64,000 bases of DNA from Lichenostomus cassidix (GCA_008360975.2 CM039182.1:106568443-106632442), one strand, 5' to 3'. Positions 50,401-64,000 are shown, counted from the stretch's first letter. The notes: generated from the letters alone by a model not told the origin. A program made the numbers and translations.

Positions 50401-53400
50401 AAAAATCTGCTACCTTATCTGACATGCCTTCTCTGGAGTTGGTGGTTAGTTATATTAGTTGGGAATATGTTCCAGACTATTTAACACACATGGAACTAAT
50501 TCCATAAATTCAGTATTGCTGTCATTCTTCCCCCACTTAAGAAAAAAAGAAAGGAGGAGATAGCTGGAATGATGAACAAATGTTGTGTATGTTGGTGAAG
50601 CATACCATGTACTGTATACATAAACTCCTTTCTTCATATGGTTTCACTTGTTTCATGTGTTTCCTGTAAAATTGCTTTAGGTTGTCTGTGAGAAGTTAGG
50701 GGGAAGAATTTCCATTAATATTTTCTGTCCCTTAAAACTGAAAAAGAAGATAACAAAAGTGACCTTAGATGAAAACAGTTATAAAATTTGAGAGCAAGTA
50801 AATAGAGCTTTTAAGCTTCAAAGTAAGTGAGCAGCAAAATCACCTGGGAAAATATATTTGCTTTAGACGTAATTGAATCAGGCCTAAACTAAATCTCCTT
50901 GTCTTTCCATATTAAGGAAGCATCTTTCACTTTACCTTTTGGAAATGGGAAATAATACACGATAGTCATGCCTGATGGGCCACCCACAGCATGAGCATGG
51001 ACCTCTGACATGAAAAGGAACGTGGAAATCAGGCATGCCTAACTTTTCTCCTGTGATTGCAGCAGAAATAAAATTAAATGTCTGAGAAAATAACCCTGAG
51101 CAGAATTTAATCAATCTTGGAACATTGCCCTGAAAAATTGCAGTTTTGATTTTTACAACTGAAAAAAAGTCATTGGAAATTTCCCTGTGGTTCCATGGAC
51201 TCTGCAAAACAGCCAAGCCATTCAAGGGGTTGATGAGCAATAAGCTTGGGGCCTAATATTTTCCTGTTTGAGCCAGTCTTCAAAAACAGTCAATAAAATA
51301 TTTATTGAAATCATAAAATCTGTAATCACAAGCTCTACATTTTCATAAGTTCATCTTTAAAATATTGTTCTAATGTCTGCAATTAAATTTGTTATCCACT
51401 TTTCCTTCTTATGTGTTTCATATATCAGTGGCACTTTAATATGCTTTGGGGTTCTTTTGGAAGGGGTAAGTTTTCTTTTCAAAACAGTTTAAATATCTGA
51501 ACAGATGTAAAATTAGCCAACATTGCCAGTATAACCAGTTGTGTACTGCAGACAAACTTGTCAGAAAATTCTAATATGATATTTATCAGCTTTTAAATGA
51601 GAACATGACTCTCAGCTTCAACACAATCTAGGATAATGTAATGTTTGCAGCTGAAGAATGACTGAATGCTTATACTTACAGAAATGTTTGCTTTTAATGG
51701 CCACATTTTCCATTCCCATGACACAATAGTCTAAAATACCCTTTCTGTCTCTCATATAGGCTAGGTTATAACAATTATTATGATTTTTATGTCTATACAA
51801 TGATGCCTACAAAATATTTGATACCTAAGCAGCTGGTGCACTGTGGCCAATGCTTACTAAATGAATAAATGTTTTGTCTTGTGTTTCCCCCGTGTACTTG
51901 CATCCATCTGTTGTCTTGTGTCATTTTTGATTGAGGCCTGCAGGCACTACCACAAAACAAATAATGTCAATTTTGTTTTCATTATTGCAGGGCCAAGAAC
52001 CCTGCTTCCAGCATGAGAACACTCTGGTGCTTGGTGCTGCACAAACACAAATGCAAAGAGATGTTTTCCACGTAGACACCCCATGCAGTAAGATGACTTT
52101 ACGGCACAAAAGTTTGCGTGAGAAGTTTAAATTGGTATTCATTACAGGACAAATAACTTTATCAAGCGTGCAGCCTGAGCAAAAGCAGATTTACCAAGCT
52201 GGCAGAGGAAACTGTAGTTCCTCTTAATGAGCACTCTACAGTGAAGCATGTTCTCCAGGTCAAAAGACAGGCGAGCATCTGTTTCACTTCACAGCCTCCC
52301 CATGCTCCCCATGACTGTAAGCTGCCCTCTTCCAAGACAAGAGCTCACCAGCTCTGACCCAGAGACACTGGTGGCCATGGTGTGATTGTGCTTAGCCCTT
52401 GGCTGTGTTGCACTGTCTGCTTCTCCTGGCTGCTGGGGTTAATTGCTCTGTGCTGCTTCTACACAAACCCATGGAGCTGATCTCCATGAGTGCTTTCTAA
52501 GGATAGCTCTCATCAACAGGGCTACTGCACACAGTGCTTTTAGGGTCTGGGTTGGCTTCTCAAGGGGGTGACTTCTCATTTTCATTGGCTGCTGAGGGAG
52601 ACTGCCTGGCTAACTCAGCTGGTTGATTCATGTGCTTGAAGTTGGCGTCCTAAAACTCTCATAAATGTTTCAAGACAGCTATAGGGTCAGAATCAAACGA
52701 TGAGTTTTAAGGGCTTGCCTGCTCAGCCCCAATGCACACAATTGCCTGTGTTTGTCTGGTGGATTTCTACACCTATGCAACCATATGTGCAGATCCATAC
52801 AGTCATTCTGTTCTTCCATAGCTCCTGAAAATCCATCAGTGAGGGTTACAGAGTACGTGCTTGCTGGCACAAAGGAGGAGCTTCTTCAGACAGTGTAATA
52901 CCCAGAACAATTCAGCAACCTGAGCCCCTGAAACCCAACCTGTCTGAAATCAAACACTCCTCCTTTGACACAGTGGAACAGAGGAAAGAGAATTGCAGCA
53001 AGAGGAAGAACAGAAATGACAGAGAAGAGAGACTGAGCATTGCAAGTTCACAGGAGCCTGTGGTCCCATGTGTTTGGATAGTGAACTTAGTCTGTGAGTG
53101 TAATCCAGCACAGACCCTTTGTTCTGGCAATGCCTTCCAGGTCTAAGCCTTGCTGACATTAGCTATTTAAGCCCAAAGAATGATTCATGTAAAGGCGAGT
53201 GGGATTTCATCCCAAATGTGAGTATTTTAGGACAGGTCTGTTGCCAATCTCACAGTGTGTGAGCTCAATTTTCTCAAGAAACATCTTGGAGTTGTCTGTC
53301 TCCCTGAGCAAACAGCTTCAGGGACAAAGAGCTGAATCCTGAATTGAGTGAAGTAGATTGTCCCTGACACCTCTGTCAGGACAAGTTTCTCTCAAGAGAA

Positions 53401-54295
53401 GGACATGATCTCTTTTCCTTGGAACTGCATAAGACATCATTCAGTATAGCCATGTTTGACAACTAAGAGAAATGCAGCTGTATTCGAGAACTTCAGTTAA
53501 GTAACTTGGAATCACAGAAATTTTTAGAATTGCAGTTAAAGCTGATGACCCATTTTCCATTTTCTTAAATCCCAAATAAGGAATATTAAATATTCATTTT
53601 CTATCTGTTTGTGAGTATACCTCTGAACATTGAAGATCATTCCCCTGGGGAAGAGAAAAATGGGAAAGGGGAATTCCCTCATATATTCAGAAGAAGATTT
53701 ATTCTGTTTTGTGTAGTTGCTGGCATGGAAGCAATCCTTCCCATCAGAAATGACTGCATGTCACATATTGCCAAGTGGTCTAAAATATTAAATTCAAATA
53801 AATAAGACAGATACATCCCAGATATGGAAATTTTATGGGAGAAACTTATGAAACATCTTCTTCATCTCTTACATCTTCTTTCTTACATATCATGAGGCCA
53901 TGTGATGGACCTCCTGTCAAACTAAATGATACTTGGGATGGAGTAATCTCTGAAGAGATTTTGGGTTTCCTTGGTTCTGTTTTTACTGGAATAGTGTTGG
54001 AAACATTGACTTCTGATCATTACTTTGCTGCTAATGAAATGCATGGCAAAGATTTTTAAGAGTCATGGATATCTTCTGACCTCTACTTTCCCCTTTATTT
54101 TTAATAGTCTAAGTGAAAGAATAAATAAATGCTTGATAAGCCCATGTAGGACAGGTGCCTCCTCTGAGCTCTTCCTGCTCAAGTGAGCCAAAGCCTGACA
54201 GAGAAGCCAGACTCCAATTCCTGATATAATTAATCCTGGAATAGCATCTACCCCATTTAGGATCAGAGCCCCCATTCCAGGCGCTGCACACTGCA

Positions 54296-54515
54296 GAGAA
54301 TCACAGAGTCAAAGAGTATCATCAGTTGGAAGGGACCCACAAGGATCATCAAAGTCCTGGCCCTGAGCAGGACACCCCAAGAATCACACCATGTGCCTGA
54401 GAGCATTGTCCAAATGTTCCTTGAATTCTGGCAGGCTGGGGCTGTAATCACTTCCCTGGGGAGCCTGTTCCAGTGTAAGAGATATTTGTTATCCCCCAGG
54501 GCCTTCAGCCTAATA
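54296..54515 (-). mobile_element. CR1 LINE 3' fragment
   Basis: On the minus strand the end of a CR1 ORF2-like frame (HWNRLPREVITAPA, about 54475-54434) is followed by a typical 3' UTR and a terminal tail unit, with the plus strand starting GAGAATCACAGAG at 54296. The 5' break is around 54480-54515. This 3' UTR differs from those at 8.87 and 36.67 kb, so a different subfamily is likely. Confidence 0.85.
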
Positions 54516-54653
54516 TGAATAACAAATGAAGCCAAAAGCTGTTCTTCCATTCATCAGGTAAAGAGACTGAGCAGTTGTGTTCTGTGGGTCTTGTGTGAGA
54601 AAAGTCTGCAACTGCCTGCATTGCTGGTCTTTGTCTGATCCTCAGAGCATGAC

Positions 54654-54920
54654 TGAAAAAAAAAAGGAAAAAAGGTAGGAAGATGAAGGTAAAGTCAGTT
54701 ACAAAGTTCTATATTTGATAGAAAGCTACATGGGGAGTAAAAACAAAATCACAAAATGACAGAACAAAAATGCAGTGGGAGTTAGGGAGAGATGAAAGAA
54801 GAAAGGAAATTGGATAACAATAGTGATCAGAAAGAATAAAGGCAAAGACAAATAATGACAAGCAAGAAAGAAAGAGGATTAAAGGTGAATGATGAAAGCT
54901 ATGGAAATAAGGATGGTAGC
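54654..54920. repeat. Long purine-rich (A/G) stretch
   Basis: About 265 nt where the plus strand is strongly biased to A and G, including AAGAAAGAAAGAGG and GAAAGAAGAAAGGAAA blocks, starting just after the CR1 fragment. It is not a regular microsatellite. Confidence 0.6.
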
Positions 54921-57896
54921 TGCTATCAGAATTACAGGAAGTTATTTTATTTAAGATGCCATTGTTAGGAGTCAGAAAACATATTTTTGTTTAAGCATAG
55001 ACGATCCTGAGAAGAGGAAGGTTTCAAGGCAAAAGGGACTTTGGGGAAGTGTAGAAAATAGCTGACAATATGTTTACATGGCACCAGCAGCTGCTGGAGT
55101 TAGCTGAGGATGGCCTAGCTTGGTGTACTGGCAATGGTACAGCTTGCATTAACACCAACTCTCACACAGCCTGAGCAATCCTCTTAAAACATGGGGAGTT
55201 ATAAAGTATCTAAAAATATCCTTTCAAATTTTTGTTTTTTGCTTTTGAAAATTTTGAGAAGGAATTATCTGAGAAGGATGCACCATGACGAGTTTTTATA
55301 GTTTCATTCTTTTTAATTATTTAATAATGAAAACTTTTGAATGGGATAAAAACAATCACACAACATCATCAGGAACATCACCAAGCTTCCTTATGAATAG
55401 CTGATACATGTAACACAGGTTTTGGAGTTTGTTTTGCAGGCATAATTTGGGCTGACATCCAGGAAGTCCAGGACTGAATAAAGCCAAGAAGTTATAGGTA
55501 GAGTGCCCAGCTCTGAGAAATATCCCTGTCTCTTTCTCTCTTGCTATTCTTTGCCCAGCCCACATGGACATCCAAGATACTCTGGCCAACAGGCTGTGCT
55601 TACATAATTTAGTGCTAAATTACTGCTTTGGGGAACTAGCACCTGAAAACTCAGTTACCACATAAATAGGGCTGGGAATACCCTCACTCTCCCCAGGCAG
55701 CCAAGACTGTTCCCTACATTGCAGCAATGGGCATAAGTGCTGAGACCCTGTAATTCCCAGGTAAAGATCTCAGCCCAATCTCATTATCTCTTGATGAGAG
55801 ACTGGTGGAATGAGGAAAGCAAGGAGACAGAGAGTCAGACATGACAGTGAGATCCCTGACAGGGCAGCAGTGGAGGAGCCTTGGGGCACCATTGCGATGG
55901 AGCCCTGTGTCTGGGGACTGGGAGTATTTGAGATCCAGGTGCTAATCCATGTCTGCTTCCAGCTGTCCTTGCCTAACAGCAGCAGCACAATTTTTGCAGC
56001 ACCTGGTTTCTATGGCTCCTCCAGAGTATCTCCAAATTCACCTCCAGAAAAGACTAATAATAGCTGATATACCCGCCATACTAAGTTAGAGAAGTAACAC
56101 CAAAGCTTGTTTTTATATCCCACTGCTTAGTTCAGTAAAAGATATGTTCTCTAGTTCCTTGTATTAGTGCTTTGTTGTCGCCAGAGAAGGAACCTCCTTA
56201 ACTTAATAGTAGTACATGTAGTTAGCAGCTAGAGTTTGTAAATCTTGTAACACCTTGCTCTGCTTCCCCAAATGCTGAGGAACACTGCGTTCCTAAGTGG
56301 GACTGGTTGCCACAAGATCTTGTAGCCTTACTGGTTGAAACAAGCTTATTTTTTTCTGGGACCTACATCTCATTGGATTTCTTATGGTTCAGGCTCTTTA
56401 AGTGCCATCAATTTATTATGAAGGTCTAATTCTCAAGATCTGACTCTAGGGATTTGGCAATTCACTGTGACTTATGGCAGGAGAGCCACACCTTTCTGTG
56501 ACTGAAATGACACAATAGCAGAGATAATATCTGCAGATTCTTTTCAGCCAAACCTCTTGCTTAGGAGAGCTCACAGAATGAGGGATATCTGGCTGCAAAG
56601 AGATCAGTAAACAGTAATCATCGGAGCTGAGTGGAAAAAGATAATTCCAACTCCTGGAGGATTTTAATATTTGATGACTGCTTTCTTGTCAATTTAAAAT
56701 GGAAGCTCAAAATGTCAAAGTTCTGCTTAGCCAGATTCCAAACCCAGTTCAAACTCCTGGACAGATGCAAACTGTTCCTGAAGCACCAAAAATTCTGAAA
56801 TATAAACCTTGATGATTAATTAACCTTTCATGTGAAAGGTTTTCCCACCAGGAAGGAAAAGACTTCTGAGGCCAGGCTCTTTGAAGCCCACCCAGAGCTG
56901 GCAGCCTCACATGCCCAGCTAGTGACCAAGCAGTGAATGACCTACTCTCACCAGACTTTTTCCAGTGAACTCCAAGCCTTCTTAAACTGGCTTGAGGATG
57001 ATTCTGTCTCTGGTGAAAGAAGCCTCTGTAAGCAATCACTATTCAGAAGGAGCTGTCTAGAAAATATGTTCCTTTCCATTTAGAATCCAAAAAGGGTACA
57101 GAGAGTACCATGTTTCATCAGCATAAATAATTAACTGCAGAATGGCATGTAATATTCATAGTTAAAAATCATTAAACAAAATAGGCTGGAAAAAAAATAT
57201 TAAACCTGGAGTGATATTAATAATTTAGCCACAAATTCAGGTTAGAGCTTCTCTTTTGTTTAATTTAATTATTATTTTAAAAAATATATTCACAGGCAGA
57301 TGTTGCTCTGCAAATCCACAGAACTAATACCCACATGTGAGACAGTCAGCCTGAGGTTTAGCTTCTTGCAGCATTAATTAGCATCAGGAGGCAGTGTTAA
57401 TGATAGTGGACAAAGTAAAAATGAAGAATTTTCTGCTCTTGGTAAAATAGGGATGAATTTGGGCCAAATTCATCTCAGGAAGTGGAGTCATCCAGAGTTG
57501 GGCCACTGCTCTCACTGAGGAGGTGATGCCATGGCAAACCCCATGAGCTGGCATTGTTTGGTTCATGGCCTGGAGAACAATCACACATGAACTCACTGTG
57601 TCACATCTCAGTGACACAGTCTTCTTGTTCTGCCTTTTTGGCATCCATTCTCTCTTTCCTCCCCTTTATCCCAGCAGAGCTCAGCCTGAAACTGGACTCT
57701 CTGTGAGATGGCTGTGGTTCTGACAAGTAGGGTGATAAATTATAAAAAATGTAAAGATGGACTGGTTGGGGATGATGTCCTCTAGCTGGATATAAGAATG
57801 TCTGAATATTTGCTCCTATGGGGACTGTCACCTATTATCCATTAGGAAGCTATCAGAGCCTCAGCTTAAAGAAAAATATGTTTTTTTCTTCTGTCC

Positions 57897-57913
57897 TTTT
57901 TTTTTTTTTTTTT
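57897..57913. repeat. T17 homopolymer
   Basis: Seventeen T on the plus strand, preceded by shorter T- and C-rich blocks. Confidence 0.9.
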
Positions 57914-60900
57914 AAATTTATGCTTGCCTTGGGTTTGTGGAATAACTGCAGCCATTTAAGACCATGAGGCATTGTGCCTTTTGTGTGTTCTCAGCCAGTT
58001 CTGAAAGGCTTCATTCACAGACCAGTCCTGTGATGCCAAGGAGCCTCTGCAGAAGAAGAACATACTGTACACCTGAGTTTTGAAGTACAGCCTACTTGAG
58101 GAAGAAGACATTATTCTCTCAGGATTTTACCGTGTTCTGCAGCTCTTTCAAATACAAAATTGCAGTGCTTGTGAACTGTCCTTGTGCTACTAGATGTACT
58201 TCACTAACTTAGACTGGAGCCATAGACAGACCTTGGACCCCACAGAAACTCCTTCACACCACTAGAGATACACAAAAAGTGACTTAAAGCTACTCTGCTG
58301 GGGAAGGCAATTGTTTCCCTGAGCCTCAAGCATGGTCAAACATTTATCAAACATACCAAGGACTTAAGGCATCTTACAGGCCCTTATCTTTTAACACACC
58401 CATGCTTTGGAGAGCAAGTATAGCATTCACCCAGTGAAGATTCTCCTTTCTCTCCCACTTTTTTGGTTATGTTCATTATTTATTTCAGTCAAAAGCTTGA
58501 GAGGGACTGCATGACAGCAAAACAGAGTAAAGGCTTGTGCACTTGCAGGTCATATACAGCTGTTTCATGAAAGGTGCAATCATGTAAAGCACCTACAGTT
58601 AGGATTTCTTCTAGCAAATTGCCTGTGACAGTGAAGTGAGATACTTTTCTTCATTATCTCGTTTATCATGATCTCATGTTGAATATTTTATACATCCATA
58701 AGGGAGTTACAGACACAAATGCTTTTCTGTCTCATCTGCAAGGTTATCAAATCTTCAAAAACAAACATGAAAATTGTGATTATCCTGTGGTGATTTACTG
58801 TATCATGTTGAGAAGTCATCACTAAATTACCCAGAAAAGGACTTTTTGTTCTCATTTTAATGAAAATCTTAACACAGATACAGAGAGGTCAACAGTGTCT
58901 CCATGGCAATTCTCAGATGTGTAAGCAGGTAGTCAGTGAAAATTTTCAGTGAAATAATTTTGCTGTAAGTTTGTGATTTTCCTTCCCTATTTAACAGCCT
59001 TGTCTGTTGAGCTGCCATCTCACCTGAGCCTGTGAGGTCTCTAGGGCAGACTCCATGTGTGCACAGTGCCTAGTGGGATGTCCACCTACCCATATCCTTA
59101 GCTCTCACTTAGAATAAATAGGTCAGCCAGTATCATAGGTTCACACCAGGATGGTGACCAGTGAAACCACAGGGTTAGTTTGCTGCTATTATATGATACT
59201 AGGGAAATATTCCTACTGTTAAGTGACATCAAATGTGAGAGTGAAATACTTTTCCTTGGTGGGAAAGAAAAGCAGGAAGAGGGTTAGGGTAGACCTCTGG
59301 ATGTCACTGTGTTTTGTAGGCAGAAGATGTTGGCAGAAATGGATGCATAATTTAGCACAAATTTACTTGAGCTAAAAACTTATCAATTAATCTGGCATGA
59401 ATTAAGACTCTATTGCTGCTATCAAGATCTGAAGGCATAATTACATGAGCCACAGCACTTGTAAGGGTGTTCAGTGCAGACACAAATTTATCAGAAAACA
59501 AGGCAAACACATTTGAGTACTGAGTTCATAATATCTAGAGGAAGCATTCTACGCCCTTTGCCAAAATAAGAATTTATATTTTCTAATATGAAATTGTGAA
59601 ATTTAATGAATGATTTAATAACATCATTGGCATTAGCACAGATGGCTCACTGGTGCTTCACTCTTGTATAATGGGAATGGTTGAGAAATGCCACACATTT
59701 CTATTACACAGTATTATCCTGCACAGTGTTCCACTGAAGAAGTTTCCTAGTGCCAAATCATGAAAGTTATCACTCATGTTTCAACTGCAGAGGAAAAGCC
59801 TTGTTGATTTGTAACTGCTGCTGCTGAGTGGTTTAGAACAACACAGAAACAATCTTTGCTCTTCTCCAGGAGTCATATGTTGCCCTAAAGTCATATGAAG
59901 CAAAGCAGAAGTTCTTGTGGAACATTACTGCTGATAAAATATTCCTTTCTGAGGAGGGGGGAAAATTAACAATGAACTCTAAAGCTGATGGGTTGGGCAG
60001 TGTCTAACCCTAAAAAGTGAAGAGTTTTTTGGTTACCTTTAGCCCAATTTCAGTCATCTTTGAAGGATATAAGTATTTTAAAAAAGGGCTGGACATTTTC
60101 TGAAATATCTGAAATTTGTACTTGCTATCAATTAATGGGATGAGAACTGATTTGTGTATTTAAACAGAAGAGAGGCCAAAATTACTCTGTTTAAATCTCT
60201 GATTTGGCTAACCATGTAGTCTTAGAAATTAGCGGAACTTGCTCTTCAGGGAATAGGTAGGAAAAGGAAGAATGGGGATTGGTCACAGGTGCAAAGCTGT
60301 GAAGGCTGTTTGAGCCAGAACAGTTACCAAAATACATGTTTGGTAAATTATACCCTTAAAATTTGATAGATAGCAGTCTAGATAAACCAAAGGGCTCATT
60401 TAAGACCAGTTATTTCATTACAAGAAGAGTGGTAGCAAAGCTTTGGCTGCCTCTGGTCGGCAACTAATTTATTTTGGCTGTGAGAAATGGCTCTTCTGCA
60501 AATTTAAGTGTATCATTTATGGTTAGAATATGAGGTATTTAAAAAAAACCTTTTCACAAAATTTGTGAGCATGCAGATGACCTTTTTGTTTCAACCTGCA
60601 TTGCAGATTTTCTAAACAAGAAGATAATTGTTATTATTTTAATGTTTTATTCAATACTGCCTTTTCTAGTTTCATCAGAACAGGGAATTATCATAAAAGG
60701 CAAGAGAAGAAGGATAAAACTCTGATTCCCCTTAAGTTCTTGGCAAAATTGTCATTGATTTAAAGAGGAAAGAGATGTGATTTTTTTTTTCCACAGCGCT
60801 TATCTTTGCATCCTTGCAAAACAGAAGTTTATTTTAATTTTGTGCTAGGATGCATCTAGGACTATTGAGTGTCCTTCAAACAGCAATGTTTCAGCTGCTA

Positions 60901-61944
60901 TTTCTCTGTGCAAAGGCAATTACAGATTTGCTTCTGACATCTGTGTGTATGTTTCAAGGCTGAACTAAAGTGAAACTTGGTTAAACACCGTTTGTGGCAG
61001 TGGGGTTACCTTGCATGCGACAGCTCTCACCTCCACTTTCATCTCCCCCTGAGAGCAGCCTCTTTGATGGCTTTCAGTAGAATGACTTATCCCAACACCT
61101 TTTCACACAGATTGCACAGTGAACCCCAGAGCAGTGAACCAGAGGGTAAATTTGCTTTCTGTAAGTGTTTGCTTTTGTTGGAGAACATGACTGAGACAGT
61201 GGGTCAGGAGAAGCTACTTCCATCTTGAAAGCATTGTTGCTTGGTAGGGGCTTATGACTAGTTTGACAAGGCTAGATCAGACATTCAGCATTGTACATCA
61301 TTGTAGTTAGCAAGTTAACTCTTAGAAGAGGTACTTTAACATAGTTTAAAGCCAGCATTTGACCTGCCTTCAAAGGTAGTAACTGTTGTCTTTTAGCACA
61401 CAGGGCCTTTGGAAGTTGGACAACTTTTATCTTGGTGTCATGGACAGTGGTAAAATGTGTTGTCTCTACCTGAAAAATGTAAAAAGCAGCAACAGAATAG
61501 TGAAGAATTCTCCCTGTAGTCTAATGATCTGTTATTCATCACTGTTTATCAGTGCCCCTTCTGTGTATTTGCTGTGCTGTCATGGAAACAGCCATTCCAC
61601 CAACCTATTAAGAGCAAATTAAAGTGACACTGTCAAGAAAAGCATATGTTAGAAATAAATTTTTTACCTGCTTCACAAAAAATAAATCCCAAACATATTT
61701 TTAATTCTTAATAATCCTATTTGTATTCATTTTTGTGGGGAAAAAAAAATGTAGAAGTTATTCCATAAATCCAAAAACCAAAAAAAGAGACCTGTATACA
61801 ATAGTTCACAAGTGACTTAACAAGTGAATTTAATAAAATTAGTTCATTATATTTTCCTTTTGTTGTTTTCCAGTCCTCCCACAAAAGCAGGCAGCTCCAC
61901 TTAGTTCTGTATGGCAACTTTTTTATATGGCAAAAGGCACAGTA

Positions 61945-61977
61945 GTGCCATTATGGCACATTGACACATAATGGCAC
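61945..61977. repeat. 10-bp inverted repeat
   Basis: GTGCCATTAT (61945-61954) and ATAATGGCAC (61968-61977) are exact complements with a 13-nt loop that contains a further GGCACA / TGACAC similarity. Confidence 0.8.
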
Positions 61978-64000
61978 CTTATCCCATACTGGCTCTGCTC
62001 TCTGTCTCAAATAAACAGGGTACTTGCAGTAGCTTCTTCAAGGGTGCAGTTTCATAGTAGCATTGGAGATACTCTGTTTTCCTTGTCTTTCTCTCTGTTC
62101 CCATCAAATCTCCAACTTTGTCCCACTTCTTCTTTGCACTGGCAATGCAGTGCACTGGTATGTATTTAATCTTCCTGTAATGTGAAGAAACTATACTTAC
62201 TGGGTTAATTTTTTTTCCTGAACCTGGTCAGATGACCATCAATGTCACTGGATAGAAAATGGGGACAGTGTGTTGCCAGGAATTGCATCCTCAACTTAGG
62301 ATGTGTATCCACAACATAACTGCAAGGATGAGAAGGCTTCCAAAATGAAGTCAGATATAGTTTAAGCCCTCTCATCCATCTAACTCTGAAAAATTGTAGT
62401 ATTTCTTTTACTGGAAAATTGTTCTACTCCATCACCCTGGTGGAGTTCCTTAAGAGCAGTCACATCTCCGGTGTGTCCTCCCTTGCCATTGAAGTATATT
62501 CTGTCCCCTACTCACAGGGAGGCAGGCAGAAATGCAGTGGTAGAATCAAGCTGTGCAAATTTTCCTGTCCTGAGGGACTCTGCTAGCACTTTGTGGCTCT
62601 GTTAGAGCTCCTTGTTGCTGCCTTAGCAGCGCAAAAAGCTATGCTGCACAAGGGAACCTACCCAACAGACCCTTGTTAAAATATTGCTCACATGAAGACA
62701 ACACAAAAGCCATCCCCAAAGTCACTCTAAAGTCAAACTCTAAAACTAGACAGAAAATAAGAGGGAATCAAAGGCTGGATGGATAACTCTCCCTCTTCTA
62801 TTCTTATATTCAGATGAAGAAGCTGAGGCAATAAATTAGTGCTAATATGTGTGGAGACCTGGAATGTGCTGCATCTTTCTTCAGTGATCTACGGTCAAGA
62901 AAAGGGCTGATGAAAGTAATTATTTATAGCAAGCATAACAACAGTGCTAGTTAAAGCTCAATAGCTATCACCATCACTTTAACAAAAGCTTGTGAGAGTC
63001 ATACCAATTTGATGGTGTCTTAAAGTGAGCTGAAGTGTAGAGAACTGCAGTTTTGTTTCTGATACCAAGAAAATCATCAGAGTAAGAGCAGTAATCAAAA
63101 TGAATGAACCCTACAGAGGTATAACGACTATAGAGCTGTCAGCATATTTTTTCCTCCTGCTCTGATTGAACCCAAAGAAGAGAGTACTGAATAAGAATCC
63201 ACTAAAACTATCAAGCACAGTGCAATCTGTGTGAGACTTTCACTTACTCTACCCACCTGGGAGTACCTAACCTTATCCACAGAATAAAGAGTCATTAAAG
63301 ATATGGGTTTTTTAAAAATTATCACTTGGGTTTATGACCTATATTTATGGATGTATTTTGCTTTTGCTTATGAAGTTCAATGAGTAACACTCAGTCATAC
63401 CAAGTGCCTTCACCCATTCAGAATAGACAATGTTGACTTACTGCTGTCTCCATATATGTTAATTCTTGTTTAACTCTCTCAGCAGCAGTCTAAACTATCA
63501 CACTTATAGAGCAGCATTAATTTACTTCAGGAACAGAAAAGTGAAAATTATGCCCCTGCACCAAAGTTCTCCTCTGGTTTAGTCCTTTCCTGTTGTGTCC
63601 CACAATATTCTTCAAATGACCTCCACTGATGCTCCCTGCCTTCAGAAGCTTCAGACATCTATGTCACTGTTTTTATCAAACAGCACAGATGCTGCATTTA
63701 TTTCAAAAGGTAATTCAAGAAGTCTCTAGTGACTTTGTATGGCTTTCAAAGCACTAAACATATTAGCTTCATCTAATGTAAGACACCAGACCTACAGCTT
63801 GCCTCTGATTCAGGTACACTTTGCATCTTTGAAGCCTTGAAGTAATCTAATCATATATGGATGTGTGCAAGTCTGCAGGAGCCAAAATAATCTTTAACTT
63901 TGGTCTGGGTTCTTCATAGTAAATCAGCCTGTGAGCTTGTCCATTTCTTTACTTTAACAGTATCTCTTTTTAAAAATTTTTTTGCATATGAGCCAGTTAT

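Larger units (their letters stand above)
45591..54295. other. Intergenic, nothing recognised
   Basis: 8.7 kb without an identifiable exon, RNA gene or transposon copy. It contains a TA-rich patch at 46.0 kb and an A-run at 47.46 kb. A G+C-richer, CpG-poor zone lies at about 52.2-52.7 kb. None of the short frames resembles a known protein. Confidence 0.55.
54516..64000. other. Intergenic to the right edge, nothing recognised
   Basis: 9.5 kb of AT-rich sequence. It includes a purine-rich stretch at 54.65-54.92 kb, a T17 run at 57897-57913 and a short inverted repeat at 61.95 kb. No exon, RNA gene or transposon could be supported on either strand. Confidence 0.55.

Noticed and set aside
52220..52700. 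G+C-richer zone as a possible second CpG island or exon cluster
   Set aside because: CpG dinucleotides are scarce, frames are closed, and there is no coding resemblance.
1..64000. CRISPR arrays, bacterial operons, tRNA or rRNA genes
   Set aside because: No regularly spaced direct repeats, no cloverleaf-forming sequence with A/B boxes and no rRNA-like sequence were seen. All evidence points to a vertebrate nuclear genome.

Overview
This is a vertebrate nuclear, non-coding-dominated window, almost certainly from a bird. The interspersed repeats include several CR1 LINE 3' ends, among them copies with the 8-bp ATTCTGTG-type tail, and LTR fragments of types I remember from avian genomes. Base composition is AT-rich apart from one dense CpG island. 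Reading frames are short and random, with no gene-sized ORF.

The only recognisable host gene is CHST9 (GalNAc-4-O-sulfotransferase 2), on the minus strand. One coding exon is visible at 15971-16179. It holds the end of the 5' UTR, the start codon at 16070 and 33 full codons that make the cytoplasmic tail, the transmembrane signal anchor and the start of the lumenal stem. Its acceptor (AG at 16181-16180) and donor (GT at 15970-15969) can both be read. The remaining coding exons lie beyond the left edge (below position 1), so 1-15970 is intron. The CpG island at about 22.78-23.39 kb is the likely CHST9 promoter. Candidate non-coding first-exon donors sit at 22393, 23136 and 23149, which makes intron 1 about 6-7 kb long.

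From about 23.4 kb to 64 kb I find no gene. From memory of vertebrate synteny, CHST9 lies next to a large gene desert on the CDH2 side, and this stretch fits its beginning. It holds three CR1 fragments and one 1.17-kb CR1 copy with a decayed reverse-transcriptase frame, two LTR-type repeats (30.07 and 41.54 kb), low-complexity tracts and several short inverted repeats.

The observations most worth a second look are a 52-bp inverted repeat with 51 of 52 positions matching (18029-18141, CHST9 intron 1); a weak 5' splice site on the CHST9 exon followed at once by a 38-nt pyrimidine tract; three short upstream ORFs before the CHST9 start codon; an apparent shift of that start codon relative to the mammalian protein; and A/C-rich tracts all in one orientation across the CHST9 side of the window. 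I see no convincing new multi-gene system.
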